NCBI GenBank assembly: GCA_039105265.1 | Contig: JAPFFF010000066.1 | Span: 665,949-729,948 of the forward strand | Reading direction: 5' to 3' | From: Tritrichomonas musculus | Taxonomy: Eukaryota; Parabasalia; Tritrichomonadida; Tritrichomonadidae | DNA: 64,000 nucleotides | Shown: piece after piece, positions 34,393-44,027 of the stretch | Position numbering within the stretch: position 1 is the first letter of the stretch | Layout: every line of letters starts with the position of its first letter | Made by a program: the position numbers and the translations under genes | Notes under the pieces: model-generated | Told to the model about the DNA's origin: nothing | What the model saw: the letters and a program-made list of their open reading frames with translations, nothing else | Database searches by the model: none

Positions 34393-35145
34393 TTAATTTC
34401 TATCTAGAACTGCCATCCAGTAAACTCTATGTGTATCTGGTTCTGGCTTTTCAATGACATGGCTATAAGAAATGTTAACATTTAATTCTTGGGCTGCTTG
34501 TCTGATTTGATCTAATGTAATGTAGTTTCTTGGCTCATGTGAATGTCCAATTCTTTTTGCTAATCTGGCCATATCTTCAATTAAACGTGGGTCATCATCT
34601 TTAAGCTGTGCATACTCATCATCAAAGCAAAAATCGCCAACAATAACATGTCCTCCTTTTTTGGTGAGATTTAGTAATATTTGAACTGCACTTTTAACTG
34701 TCCAGTCGTGTTTTTGAGATAACTCATATAAACGCCATTCGTGAATCATACGATTTGCAACAACAACATCGGCTGGTGGTTGTTCCTTGGCTTCTGTTGA
34801 ACTTGCTGATTGTTGTATAATAACACCTTTTGAACCATTCTTCAAACCTTGAACAAATGGAATTAGCTCTTTTGAAGCTTTTGATGGCTCAAGAAAAGTA
34901 TAGCTGATTGGGTGTTTTGAAGTTTGATTCAAGAAACGACTTGCTGGTGCATTTGGACCACATCCAACTTCAGTGATAGTATGGATAGATGGCTCTAGTT
35001 TTTCCAATAAGCTATAAAGTAAATCATAAAGTGGGCCTTTACATAAGTATTGGTCTGAATAGCTCTTGAATGTAAAGTGATCGAATTTAGATTTTGTCTG
35101 ATCATTAATTTCTTTTCTATCATTAACCTTCTTTATATCACACAT
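34393..35145 (-). CDS. class I SAM-dependent methyltransferase
   Basis: The 250-residue protein shows the Rossmann-like order of a class I methyltransferase: motif I ITEVGCGPNA (57-66) for S-adenosylmethionine, an acidic residue after strand 2 in YTFLEPS (Glu86), ADVVVANRMIHEW (125-137) where a carbonyl and aromatic residue face the substrate, and strand 5 GGHVIVGDFCF (164-174). A C-terminal helix-strand unit (ITLDQIRQAAQELNV) completes the fold. The substrate cannot be told; the layout resembles small-molecule (Methyltransf_11/12) enzymes rather than DNA or rRNA methylases. A TCACTT initiator-like word lies at 35161-35166, about 18 bases upstream of the ATG, and the TAA stop is followed by A, forming the UAAA signal. 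Confidence 0.85.
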   Translation of the reverse strand: MCDIKKVNDRKEINDQTKSKFDHFTFKSYSDQYLCKGPLYDLLYSLLEKLEPSIHTITEVGCGPNAPASRFLNQTSKHPISYTFLEPSKASKELIPFVQGLKNGSKGVIIQQSASSTEAKEQPPADVVVANRMIHEWRLYELSQKHDWTVKSAVQILLNLTKKGGHVIVGDFCFDDEYAQLKDDDPRLIEDMARLAKRIGHSHEPRNYITLDQIRQAAQELNVNISYSHVIEKPEPDTHRVYWMAVLDRN

Positions 35146-35160
35146 TTTAGGATTTATAAA

Positions 35161-35166
35161 AAGTGA
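35161..35166 (-). promoter_or_regulatory. initiator-like TCACTT of the methyltransferase gene
   Basis: On the minus strand TCACTT fits TCAYW about 18 bases before the ATG. Confidence 0.45.
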
Positions 35167-35637
35167 TATTAAAGATAAAAGTCTTCATTTTTTTTCAATC
35201 TAAAATTTCAAATATTCAAAATAATCTTTCAATTATAAATAATCGTTTCAATTATCATCATAAAAAATTATTTTTTTCTTTCAATATTGAATCAATTATT
35301 TTTTTTTTAATTTAAAATTCAAAGTAAAATAAACGATAAATATTTAATGAATTTATACCACCATTTAATTTATTTAGTAAGATATATATGATATTTTTCA
35401 TCTCAATATTAAATATTAAAATTCCTATTTTTGTTTTGTTTTTTTTGTATTATTAGAAACAAAACATTATCAATAAGATATTTTTTGCAAGATTTTAAAT
35501 GCTTTTTATAATAATATAAAAAAGAGAGAACAAAAAAGAGACAATAATTATAATATTAATAGAGAAATTGGATAAAATAAAATATCTATAATGATTAATT
35601 AAAATACATTTAAAATGAAATTAACCCGATAACAAGA

Positions 35638-35730
35638 TAAAAGAAAGAGAGTGAAAAAGAGAAAGAGAAATGGGGAAAGAGAGAGAGGAAAAAAAAAGAG
35701 AGAGATGGGATAGATGAGAGATTAGTTTAC
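35638..35730. repeat. GA-rich polypurine tract
   Basis: About 90 bases are nearly pure A and G (AAAGAAAGAGAGTGAAAAAG and similar). The tract lies just downstream of the DUF1846-like gene on the opposite strand; polypurine tracts can form triplex DNA. The rest of 35146-35798 holds nothing else I recognise. Confidence 0.7.
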
Positions 35731-35798
35731 ATGAATACATAAATACAATAATAAGCTGTTACATATTTTTTTTAGACATATTATAGGTACTCCAACAA

Positions 35799-36569
35799 TT
35801 ATTCTTGTGTTGCTGAAATAGGATCATATGTAAAATTAATTCCCAGTTTTTTCAGACCACTCTGATCCCCCAACGTCGGTATATGAGTTAAGTGCATTTC
35901 GCATCCTTTAAACTTTGGAAAAAGTTCTATGATTTTAGATATTGTAGGATTCAATGGACTTTGAACAGCAAGAGCAATAAGTAACTCTCTAACGTTAAGA
36001 CTAGCTTGATCTGTTTGACAAGTAATTCCTTTCATTTTGCCAATGGATTCAATAACAATCTTCGATAGTAATTCAACATTAGCAGGCAATCCAACAAAGG
36101 ATTTACATGCTTTGATAATTACTGCCGTTGCTGAATGAAAAAGAGGAGAATTTGTCCCTGATATAATCTTGCCATTAGGCAACTTGATTGAAGCTCCACA
36201 TAAAACTCCATTAAAGCCTCTATCTTTAATTCCTTTAGCTTTCGCAACTGCTTTACGCGCTTCTGTTGCAACATTTTTGTTTTCATCTTTAAAGCTAATT
36301 CCAGGAAAAGAAACAGAAAGGCCTGATTTATTTGTCGCTAAATTTTGAACATTTTCTTGTTTTGACATTTCCAAATGCTTTTCATTAATAACTTTTTCTT
36401 TATTAATAGCGTTACAGTGTGTGTCAATTTGGATTTTATATGTGTTATCTATACATGATGTTTCTTGGGTAAGATTTGGATCTATGTTTTGAGAAGATAA
36501 ACGACTCTCTGTTGACATATAGCCAGAATTATCTTGATTTATTATACAATCATTGGTTTCTAATATCAT
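35799..36569 (-). CDS. DUF1846 C-terminal domain protein with unrelated N-terminus
   Basis: Residues about 100-250 match the C-terminal part of DUF1846 proteins as I remember them: EARKAVAKAKGIKDRGFNGV, GASIKLPNGKIISGTNSPLFH, SATAVIIKACKSF, NVRELLIALAVQSPLNP and KLGINFTYDP. Full DUF1846 proteins (bacteria and some protists) are about 500 residues with a nucleotide-binding-like N-terminal part; here that part is missing and replaced by about 95 low-complexity, Asn/Ser/Thr/Lys-rich residues. The family's function is unknown. Either a truncated paralogue or a separate small protein made from one domain. An initiator-like TCATT lies about 12-16 bases upstream of the ATG, so it looks expressed. 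The same strand carries the methyltransferase gene downstream, 650 bases away. Confidence 0.75.
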   Translation of the reverse strand: MILETNDCIINQDNSGYMSTESRLSSQNIDPNLTQETSCIDNTYKIQIDTHCNAINKEKVINEKHLEMSKQENVQNLATNKSGLSVSFPGISFKDENKNVATEARKAVAKAKGIKDRGFNGVLCGASIKLPNGKIISGTNSPLFHSATAVIIKACKSFVGLPANVELLSKIVIESIGKMKGITCQTDQASLNVRELLIALAVQSPLNPTISKIIELFPKFKGCEMHLTHIPTLGDQSGLKKLGINFTYDPISATQE

Positions 36570-37316
36570 AATTTTTAAAAAATGATCTCTTTAATAAAAA
36601 ATTGAATGACGATCAAAAAGTTAATTTCATCTCGAAAATTGAAGGTTATTAACGTAAAAATTCTATACAATTTATTTTATCTTCACAAAATTTTCAGAGG
36701 GATGTTTGCCTTCTTTTCAGTAAAAGTAGTTGTAATTTTTTTTTTTATGCATGAATATACAATTAAATTTCATAATATACATAGAATAAAACATTATAAT
36801 TTGGTTTTAAACATTTATTTATTTGAATTTATGCTTAAATATTTTTTTTTATTTATATATTGCATAAATAAATTAGTTTTATTAGAAGTAAAAATCTCAG
36901 ATTGATTTCTATTAAAAATTCTAAAATATGGCCAAGGAATTGTATGAAGTACTATAAAAATTAATCCCAAATTATCTCATAAAATATATTTTAAACTAAT
37001 TAATATTTTATATATATAATTGATATATTTTTAATAAAATACAAATCTAATTTTCTATTTTTATTAAATTAATATTTTTTATAAAAAATATATTTGTAAG
37101 TATCATTTACTTAATTCAATATTTCATAAAAAAAACGATTATAACAATCTCAAATAAAAAGTTCAGAATTGTAAACAAAAAAAAAAAAAAAAAAAAACAC
37201 TTTTATCTTTATGAAAATTTTAAAAATGAGTATATACTAGATTTTATTGTCCAAATGAGTTTTCATATAAAAAAGTTATAAAATTATCCCATTCCACATT
37301 CAATTATTGACAAATA
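36570..37316. other. AT-rich spacer between divergent genes
   Basis: A 99-codon plus-strand frame at 36606-36905 is Phe/Ile/Tyr/Leu-rich and I regard it as chance. An A-run of about 21 lies near 37178-37198. Confidence 0.5.
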
Positions 37317-37453
37317 GACTTGTTATTCTCCGATTCTCGAGATTATCAAGATCTTGATAATCGATAATCTCGATATCAGATTTTTAAACTGATAATCGGG
37401 TATCAGATGCAAAAAAGTGACGTTTTTGATATCAATTCTCAAAATAACAAGTC
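37317..37453. mobile_element. 137-bp MITE-like element with nested palindromes
   Basis: Ends GACTTGTTATT and AATAACAAGTC are perfect 11-bp inverted repeats flanked by TA on both sides (37315-37316, 37454-37455), as for Tc1/mariner MITEs. The inside is built of nested palindromes (GATTATCAAGATCTTGATAATC-type, plus CGATAATCTCGATATC). It lies 221 bases upstream of the pseudokinase ATG. Confidence 0.65.
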
Positions 37454-37673
37454 TATTGACAGAAATAGTAACATTAAATATATATATATATGTAAATAAC
37501 ATTTATATTTAATCTGTTTTTTTTTTTTTTTTCTTTATTTAATATTCATAATATTAAAAATGAAAGGAGAGAAAGAGTTTTGATGAAACCTAGGTTTGAC
37601 TTCTCCAAAACTGATAGAGTTTTCAGATCAAATGTCAAAATATTATTAGCAAAATTTATTTTTATTCATTTAT

Positions 37674-39185
37674 ATGGACCTCCTTGTCAATGATCAAAAA
37701 ACATTGGGTGAAAATGGCGAACTAATCAATAGTCAGTCAACAGCAGATTCAAATTTTATGCAAATTTTCAACCCATCACAATTATATTCTAAATCTAACT
37801 CATTTTCCATTTGGACATTATTTCACGAAATACTTGAGGATAAAAAAGATTACATTGACCAAACGGCAGTTTTACAACGATTTACTCAAGAAACGCAATC
37901 TCTGCATATTGGCGATCAACCTGCCAGCTCGCTCCAAGAGCTAGTCAGCCAGCTCCAGCGTGATTGCAAGTACTACCTGCTTGATGTTCTAGCTCGCCTG
38001 ATTCTCAAAGAAATTCTCAACCGCTTCGTTCAGAATTTTCAGAAGATATTCAAATATTCAAAGCATAAATGGCTCTACTTCGATACCTTTTCATTCAGTA
38101 GCTTCTTTACGTCCTGCAGAATCGCGGTCGACAGCGAGCTCGGCTTCACGCTGCGTAAGCTGTACAGCCCATGCGCCGATGCGAGTGCAATTGAGAGAGA
38201 ATGGCGGTTATTTGAGTGCGAGTATTCAAAATTCATCGTCTCTTCACTTGAGATAGACGAGGACGAGCGCGCCGCCTGCCTCCCGCTCTTCCCGCTGGGC
38301 ACCCTCGCCGACCTGCTCTACTATTCAAAAGGTAAAATTGAATTGACCTTTGTCGACAGGGTTGTCATCCTGCTCGAGGTCGCCACCGCCCTGGCGGACC
38401 TCCACGCGCGCGGCGGTTACCACGGGAGCCTCAGCAGCGAGAGTGTCTACCTCACTGCGGCGAAGGACGCGTGCCTCGCGTCGTTCTGCCACGACGAGTC
38501 GCTGATGAGGGAAGCGGCGACTCCAGGCGGGGCATTTTACACAAGGGCGCCTGAGTTTTATGACAAGATGGAGTATTTTGACACCCTTGATGACGGTTGT
38601 ACTGAAAAAGTTCGTTTTAATCAGCTGCTTGACATCTTTGCGTTTGGCGCGGTTGCGCACGAGGCAGTCACGATGGCGCCGCTGAAGGGCAGGATGCGCA
38701 GGCGATGCAGGAACGAGAAACTTCGGATCACCAGGGGCGACTACTGCAAGTTCTTGCTCTCTTGCGATGGCAGCGAGCTCTTTTTCGGCGGCAGCCTCCA
38801 GTGCGACAGCCGGGGCGAGTGCGCAATCGGCGCGAGGGACGTGATCGAGGGCTGCATGCGGCGCAGCCCGGAGGAGCGGTTCTCCTCGATGGAGAAGGTC
38901 ATCGCGGCAATCAAGGAGCTGCCTGTCTACATGCGCAACAAGGAGGAGATCGAGTTCCGCATCAGCAGCGCGCCAGACGCGCGCGACTGCCAGTGCACGC
39001 TCGCAGACGTGGCAGAGGGCTGCCTCAGAGGCGGCGCGCCGGCAAGGCAATGCATGGATGGCCTGCTCAGCGCGTGCAGGAATGCTGCGTCAGGCGGTGA
39101 CGATGCTTCTGCGGCACTTTCAAATTGCGTCATCAAGGACGTCATCGACTGCTTCGGTGCATATTCTGGTAAAAGTGACAAATAA
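37674..39185 (+). CDS. TKL-like pseudokinase
   Basis: The 503-residue protein has a degenerate kinase-like domain from about 155 to 415. Hinge-like PLFPLGTLADLL, helix E LLEVATALADLHARGG, catalytic-loop position YHGSLSSESVYL (249-260), activation-loop end YTRAPEF (289-295), DIFAFGAVAHEAV (320-332) and the C-lobe Arg motif RRSPEERFSSMEKV are in kinase order. The catalytic HRDLKxxN is HGSLSSES, so catalytic Asp and metal-binding Asn are lost, and DFG is replaced by LASF. It is therefore likely a scaffold, not an enzyme. The N-terminal 150 residues are unrelated helical sequence; the C-terminal ~80 are Cys/Ala-rich. TCATT lies 6 bases upstream of the ATG; the stop is TAAA. GC rises from about 27% (37741-37800) to about 73% (38821-38880). 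Confidence 0.75.
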   Translation: MDLLVNDQKTLGENGELINSQSTADSNFMQIFNPSQLYSKSNSFSIWTLFHEILEDKKDYIDQTAVLQRFTQETQSLHIGDQPASSLQELVSQLQRDCKYYLLDVLARLILKEILNRFVQNFQKIFKYSKHKWLYFDTFSFSSFFTSCRIAVDSELGFTLRKLYSPCADASAIEREWRLFECEYSKFIVSSLEIDEDERAACLPLFPLGTLADLLYYSKGKIELTFVDRVVILLEVATALADLHARGGYHGSLSSESVYLTAAKDACLASFCHDESLMREAATPGGAFYTRAPEFYDKMEYFDTLDDGCTEKVRFNQLLDIFAFGAVAHEAVTMAPLKGRMRRRCRNEKLRITRGDYCKFLLSCDGSELFFGGSLQCDSRGECAIGARDVIEGCMRRSPEERFSSMEKVIAAIKELPVYMRNKEEIEFRISSAPDARDCQCTLADVAEGCLRGGAPARQCMDGLLSACRNAASGGDDASAALSNCVIKDVIDCFGAYSGKSDK

Positions 39186-39309
39186 AAAGTTTTTATAAGC
39201 ATTTCTTAGTATACGCGCAATTCTCATCCCAAAAAGCGTAAAGAAAGAGGATTTTATAATTCGCATCAGCTTTTTTTTACACGAAAATCGCCAGGCATGG
39301 CCTGCAGCT

Positions 39310-39774
39310 TTGCTAATCACCACAAGAAGCAGGCGTATGCGGCTGTCTGCGCATCTCGGGAAAGAAGAAAATGAAGGCGGGCATTGGGGCGGGAGCCAGC
39401 CGAGTGGAGAAACAACTCTGGCGATCGGTCCAAGCTCGCCTTCCTCGTTGCGGCCCGCAGTGGAGAGATCGAATGTGAAGCACACAAAAAGTGCGCCAAC
39501 CGCCGGCGTGCGCGCAGTGACGCGCAGCGCCACTGTCGGCTTGAGCGCGATGAAGCCGCGTCCCTTCCTTTCGTGCGCAGTGCCGGCAGAGAGCTCGATG
39601 AAAGGATTCTTGAATGATAGATCGAATAATGACAAAGAGAACAAAATGCATCTAGATGAACATGATAGGAGAAAAAGCATGATGCTAATTAGCCAATTAA
39701 TAAAGAAAGAAAGTATTTTTATTTTTGCTCATTTTTGGGTTTCTTCAATAATTAATAAATTTGGAATTAACTAG
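39310..39774 (+). CDS. uncertain GC-rich ORF, maybe relic
   Basis: A 154-codon plus-strand frame lies in a GC-rich island (39200-39620) just after the pseudokinase gene. Its translation is Ser/Thr/Pro/Arg-rich (SAPTAGVRAVTRSATVGLSA, MKPRPFLSCAVP) with a charged, AT-rich end. Minus-strand frames of similar length overlap it, so coding strand is uncertain. It may be the C-terminal remnant of a lost gene. No family is recognised. Confidence 0.25.
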   Translation: MLITTRSRRMRLSAHLGKEENEGGHWGGSQPSGETTLAIGPSSPSSLRPAVERSNVKHTKSAPTAGVRAVTRSATVGLSAMKPRPFLSCAVPAESSMKGFLNDRSNNDKENKMHLDEHDRRKSMMLISQLIKKESIFIFAHFWVSSIINKFGIN

Positions 39775-39780
39775 ATCTTA

Positions 39781-39838
39781 ATTTTTGTAATTTTTTCAAT
39801 ATTTTTGAATAGAAATCGTTATATGTTTAAATAGTTTA

Positions 39839-39869
<31 letters not shown>

Positions 39870-40397
39870 TATCTTTATTGAGTCAATCTATGAGATACTA
39901 ATATAAAAATGGTTTTTCTGAGTGAAGACTTTAATGTTTTTAAAAGTTAATTTTCGCTTTATAAACTCTAAACTTAAACTCAAATGCAAGTTCGAAAATT
40001 TTTTCTCACAATTTTTGATGACATTTTCATTTTCTCACGGTTTATTTGGTTGATCATTTTTCTTTTCAATTTTGTATGAATAACGTTTTTTAAAATTTAA
40101 ATTTATGAGAATGCTCTGCATTTAAAAAAGGACTTGATCCATGCAGTTGTCCTCCAAGTTGGCAAGATGCAATTATTTTCATTCAAGAATATTAGTTAAA
40201 AGAAAAAATCACATTTTATTTTTGGCAAGATCCATCAATTTATAACCATATATTTTCTATTAAAATTTTTTAAAATTGAGACGAATCAAAACTCAGTTGG
40301 TTTTTGTATGGTTTACAGTATAATAATTGTATAGTTTACAAAAGAAAAAACTCTTATATGGGAAATATAGGTAAAAAGCGAACTGACTTTTGATATA
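39781..40397. other. AT-rich spacer
   Basis: T and A runs at about 39839-39870 form a long A/T mirror. No gene is seen. Confidence 0.5.
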
Positions 40398-41341
40398 TAG
40401 GGTGGTCGTTATTGACCTAGAAACTTTATTTGTATAAGCAATCGGAGAAAATTTTTTTAAAAAATAACTAGTATATATGTATATAAATTTAACCATAAAA
40501 GCATTAAATCGAAATCAATATACTGGTTTACTAAACAGACGTTTAATTTTATGTACGTTTATTTTTTTATTTTTATGTCCCTCGAACAGAGATTCGTCAT
40601 TAAGTATTTGCTTCGTAAAGAAACAAAACCAAAAGATATAATTGCCGAATTGCAACAAGTGTATGGCGAAGATGCATACTCTCCAGCTTCAACATATTTT
40701 TGGATCAAAGAAATAAAATTGGGTCGTGGAGACCTTCACACCATACCAAGCCCAGGTAGGACCCCAGATGAACAAATAGATGATTTAATTTTACGTGAAC
40801 TTAACTTTGATCCATTTATTACAGCTAGGATGATTTCTCGAAAGGCTCATTGTGCACATTCAACAATATTGTCTCACTTGATTGATTCATTGCATATGAT
40901 TCTACAAAAATTAGCAGATTTAGATGTTGTTAAGAAAGCTAAAAATCAGAAACAACAAATGCTTCTGCATTTTGATAATGCACCTTCACATAATGCCAAG
41001 GTCGTTGAAAGTTTTATTGCAAAAACTACCTTTGAAAGAATTCCTCATCCTCCTTACAGTCCCGATTTAGCACCATCTGACTTTGGATTATTCGGGACTG
41101 TGAAGGATTATTTCAAAGGAAGAGAGTTCGAATCTGAGGAAGAGCTTCTTTCTGCCATTAATGAATTTTTGACTTCAAAATCAAAGCAATTTTTTAAATC
41201 ACTTTTTGAAAACTGGGAAAAAAGACTCAAACGCTGTATTGAACTCGATGGAGATTATGTTATCTAAAAAAATATTTATCATGAAATAACTTTAATTTTT
41301 TACTTACAAAATTTTTTTCTAGGTCAATATCGGCTACCCTA
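40398..41341 (+). mobile_element. internally deleted mariner element (944 bp)
   Basis: Terminal inverted repeats of 26 bp match at 23 positions: TAGGGTGGTCGTTATTGACC at the left and the inverse of TAGGGTAGCCGATATTGACC at the right. TA flanks both sides (40396-40397, 41342-41343). The single gene inside encodes a shortened mariner transposase, and the element is about 350-400 bp shorter than usual mariners, so it is a non-autonomous deletion derivative. Trichomonas vaginalis carries many mariner copies (Tvmar1), and this is consistent with a related family. Confidence 0.9.
40575..41267 (+). CDS. mariner transposase, internally deleted
   Basis: The 230-residue product starts at MSLEQRFVIKYLLRK, the normal mariner beginning; an upstream in-frame Met at 40551 is less likely. 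Residues 1-100 hold the bipartite helix-turn-helix DNA-binding region (KPKDIIAELQQVYG, PSPGRTPDEQ, ARMISRKAHCAHSTILSHL). The catalytic domain keeps the second and third acidic residues, Asp134 in LLHFDNAPSH and Asp169 in YSPDLAPSDFGLF, with the mariner D34D spacing. The segment that normally carries the first catalytic Asp (the GDE region) is absent: sequence jumps from the HTH region (about residue 105) to QKLADLDVVKK. The frame is otherwise open, so the deletion is in-frame and the protein could still bind DNA and perhaps act as an inhibitor. Confidence 0.9.
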   Translation: MSLEQRFVIKYLLRKETKPKDIIAELQQVYGEDAYSPASTYFWIKEIKLGRGDLHTIPSPGRTPDEQIDDLILRELNFDPFITARMISRKAHCAHSTILSHLIDSLHMILQKLADLDVVKKAKNQKQQMLLHFDNAPSHNAKVVESFIAKTTFERIPHPPYSPDLAPSDFGLFGTVKDYFKGREFESEEELLSAINEFLTSKSKQFFKSLFENWEKRLKRCIELDGDYVI

Positions 41342-43518
41342 TATAGTTTAATTTATAATTATAAATTCTCGCAATTAAATTATAAAAAATGAGTTACAAT
41401 CTTGAATTTCTAATCTGCCCTTTTTGGCAATTTGAAAAGTTAATATATGATCGTATATCCCTTAAAATGGCCGATAAGAAATGCACATACTTTTTTTCAA
41501 ATAAAAATAAGTCTTGAGTGAACTCATATAATATAAAATTAAATGAGAGTTAATATGATTTTAAATTTTGTCACCGTAAATTATATTCAAAGACAAGGAG
41601 AATAGTTATTCATGTAGATAATTCTAAAAAAAAGGATATTTACCAGTAATTGTTTAAATTTATGTCAAAATCAAAAAATGATGATCAAATACGTTTTCAG
41701 AACACACACAAATACAAATGCATTTGAATTAAAAAAATTATATTACATTTCAATCTCTTTATAATCCGAATTTTAAAAGATCCTTATTAGTTTGAGTATA
41801 GAATTTAAACTGCCATCTGAAACTACTCATAATAACAAATATAAAGAAAAAAATTTTTTTTGATAAAGTTTCAAACGTTCCTGTTTCAATTTGTAAGACT
41901 GTATTACTAGAAATAAAAATATGCATCAAGGAATAATTTTATTCACATCAGATCAACTCTAATCCTTAGAATTAGGACCATGTGAGCAAGCTACAGGGAA
42001 AACATTACTAAGATAATTACCAAAATGCTTAAAAAAATAATGCATGTGGAGGTAAACTCATTTCGTTTTATTCCTGATAAATGCTGAGCATTAAATAAAG
42101 GCTTTGATTAGAACAATTGAATATTTGATACCTCACTTTTTCAACCAAAAAAACAGGAAATACCAAAGAATACTTTAGCTTATCTAATAATCTTTTTCTT
42201 TCCTACCTATACTCCACTGTCTGAAGTTTTAAGTAAGCTTTTTTTTTTCAGAGCTTTTTGGTAAGAAAACTCTTTTTTAAAAAGGGGATAGATCTAATGC
42301 TTTTTTTCTGGACAGAAACTTTATTATAACATTCTGAAAAATAAAAATTAGGGTATATTTGTTTTCCAGTTCGTCGTAGAAAGCATAAACTTAGAAATGA
42401 AAAATTTGGTGTGATCTTTAGGTCATCCAACAATTTTTACTTCGGTCCAAAAAAAGTATTTGCTTTGAGAGGCTTGTTTGAAAAAAAAGAAAAAGACTGT
42501 CTTTAAAGTTATAAAGAGTTATAAAAAAAGATAAAGGGTGGCCAAAAAGTCCTTGACTATAAAAATTCTATTATTTAAACAATATTGCTAATTGAAATAT
42601 TATTAAATTATAAACTTTTTTTTTTAAAAGAATGTTGAATTTTAGATAGGTCATGCATTCTTTTTGTTTAAAACATTTTTTTCCAAAAGAAGCTTATGAG
42701 GAAATGTAAAAAACTTATTGTTTTGAATACTTTTCAAAAAGATTGGCATATAAATAGTTTGAAGAGTTTGGCAGGGGCAAAAAACTGTTTTAAAATCGTA
42801 AAAGTAAATGATGAGAAATATCTGATTGATGAATATCAATTTTATTCATATCAGTATATTTTTCACATCATTAGGATCGATACAAACACGAGCAAAGATA
42901 TTTTAATAGAAGATTTACTTATGAAAAGGTTATATTCACATTGCGTCCCTATCAAAAACTTCAAAATTAGGAAGTTCTCTGAAACTCTTTTTATACTCAT
43001 ATAATATTCTCCAAATCAAAAAAAAAAAAAAAAAAAAAAAAAAGTTGCAACACAGATGAATCTTGGCCATTTATGTGGCATAATGTTGATGGAATATGGA
43101 CTTGTGGGATGATAAGACCATATAATTGTTAATCATAAAAATAGTGATGAATACTGCTTTTTCTATCCAAAGTTTTATTTATGATTAATGAGTTACCAAG
43201 AAATACCCTTTTTGCATTAGATTACTTCAACACCTAAAAAGTGTAATTGATAATATGATTGATGTTCATAAGTCGGCTAAACTCCGCCTTAAAATGGAAA
43301 ACAGAAGTGAAGCCTCGAAAAAATGAAAGACAACTCAAAAAGCCAATAAATCACAAAACAAACAAACTAATTAATTAATTAAATATTATATCATATTTTA
43401 ATTATACATTTTGAATAAAAAATAAAATTTTATGAGAAGGATTTAAGATATAAAATAAATAATATTTTTATTCAATTTTGAGACATGTTATATAAAAAAA
43501 TAATATCAAAACATGGTA
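41342..43518. other. spacer with possible transposon debris
   Basis: No gene can be supported. From 41920 to 42480 the sequence is more complex than usual and short frames such as FPVRRRKHKLRNEKFG hint at decayed coding DNA of unknown origin. At 42536 AGGGTGGCCAAAAAGTCC looks like a single mariner tip. An open frame at 42696-43004 has no recognisable motif. An A-run of about 24 ends near 43042. Confidence 0.4.
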
Positions 43519-43884
43519 TTATTTATAAACCATAAGCATATTAAAACACTTGGATATTTTTGAATATCTTAAAATTACCAGGAAAAAATATCTGATTAAA
43601 ATACCATAGAGGCTAAAATCTTTTTCCCCAATCATTTCAAAATAAAAATCTTCAGCCAAATCACTAAACGCTAGACGATAAACAGAAATGGTTACAATAT
43701 CACCATTATCTGATACTTTCGAAGCAAAATCAGTGAATTTTGATGCATGCTGGACGTAATAAAACGTTTCTTTTCCATAATGAAGAAATTTGAATGAGCA
43801 ATCAAATAAAATTATTTTCTTCATCATGCAATTTATTTCGCTTTTCAACTGATATATAAAAAAGGCACTTTTCACCTTTTTCAA
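43519..43884 (-). CDS. hypothetical protein, possibly 5'-truncated (121 aa)
   Basis: The translation has protein-like rather than chance composition: KIILFDCSFKFLHYGKETFYYV, FTDFASKVSDNGDIVTISVYR, LAFSDLAEDFYFEMIGEKDF. Just upstream on the same strand, in another frame, VYGPKARIAERPNFLFSIDP also looks like protein, so the ORF may be the 3' part of a gene broken by a frame change near 43885. I do not recognise the family. Alternating strand-like segments suggest a beta-rich domain. No initiator-like word was found near the ATG. Confidence 0.4.
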   Translation of the reverse strand: MKKVKSAFFIYQLKSEINCMMKKIILFDCSFKFLHYGKETFYYVQHASKFTDFASKVSDNGDIVTISVYRLAFSDLAEDFYFEMIGEKDFSLYGILIRYFFLVILRYSKISKCFNMLMVYK

Positions 43885-44027
43885 ATTGGATCAATGCTAA
43901 AAAGAAAATTTGGTCTTTCTGCTATCCTGGCCTTTGGACCATAAACAGCATATATTAATAATTTCTTATATTCTCCATACATTTAATAGTTGGTTAGAGT
44001 TATCTCTATTAAAAAAAGTCAAAAAAA

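Noticed and set aside
36606-36905. 99-codon plus frame beside the DUF1846 gene
   Set aside because: Composition of AT-rich noise, no promoter word, sits in the divergent promoter region.
38325-39050. 241-codon minus-strand frame opposite the pseudokinase
   Set aside because: Shadow of the GC-rich plus-strand gene; Ala/Arg/His-rich translation without motifs.
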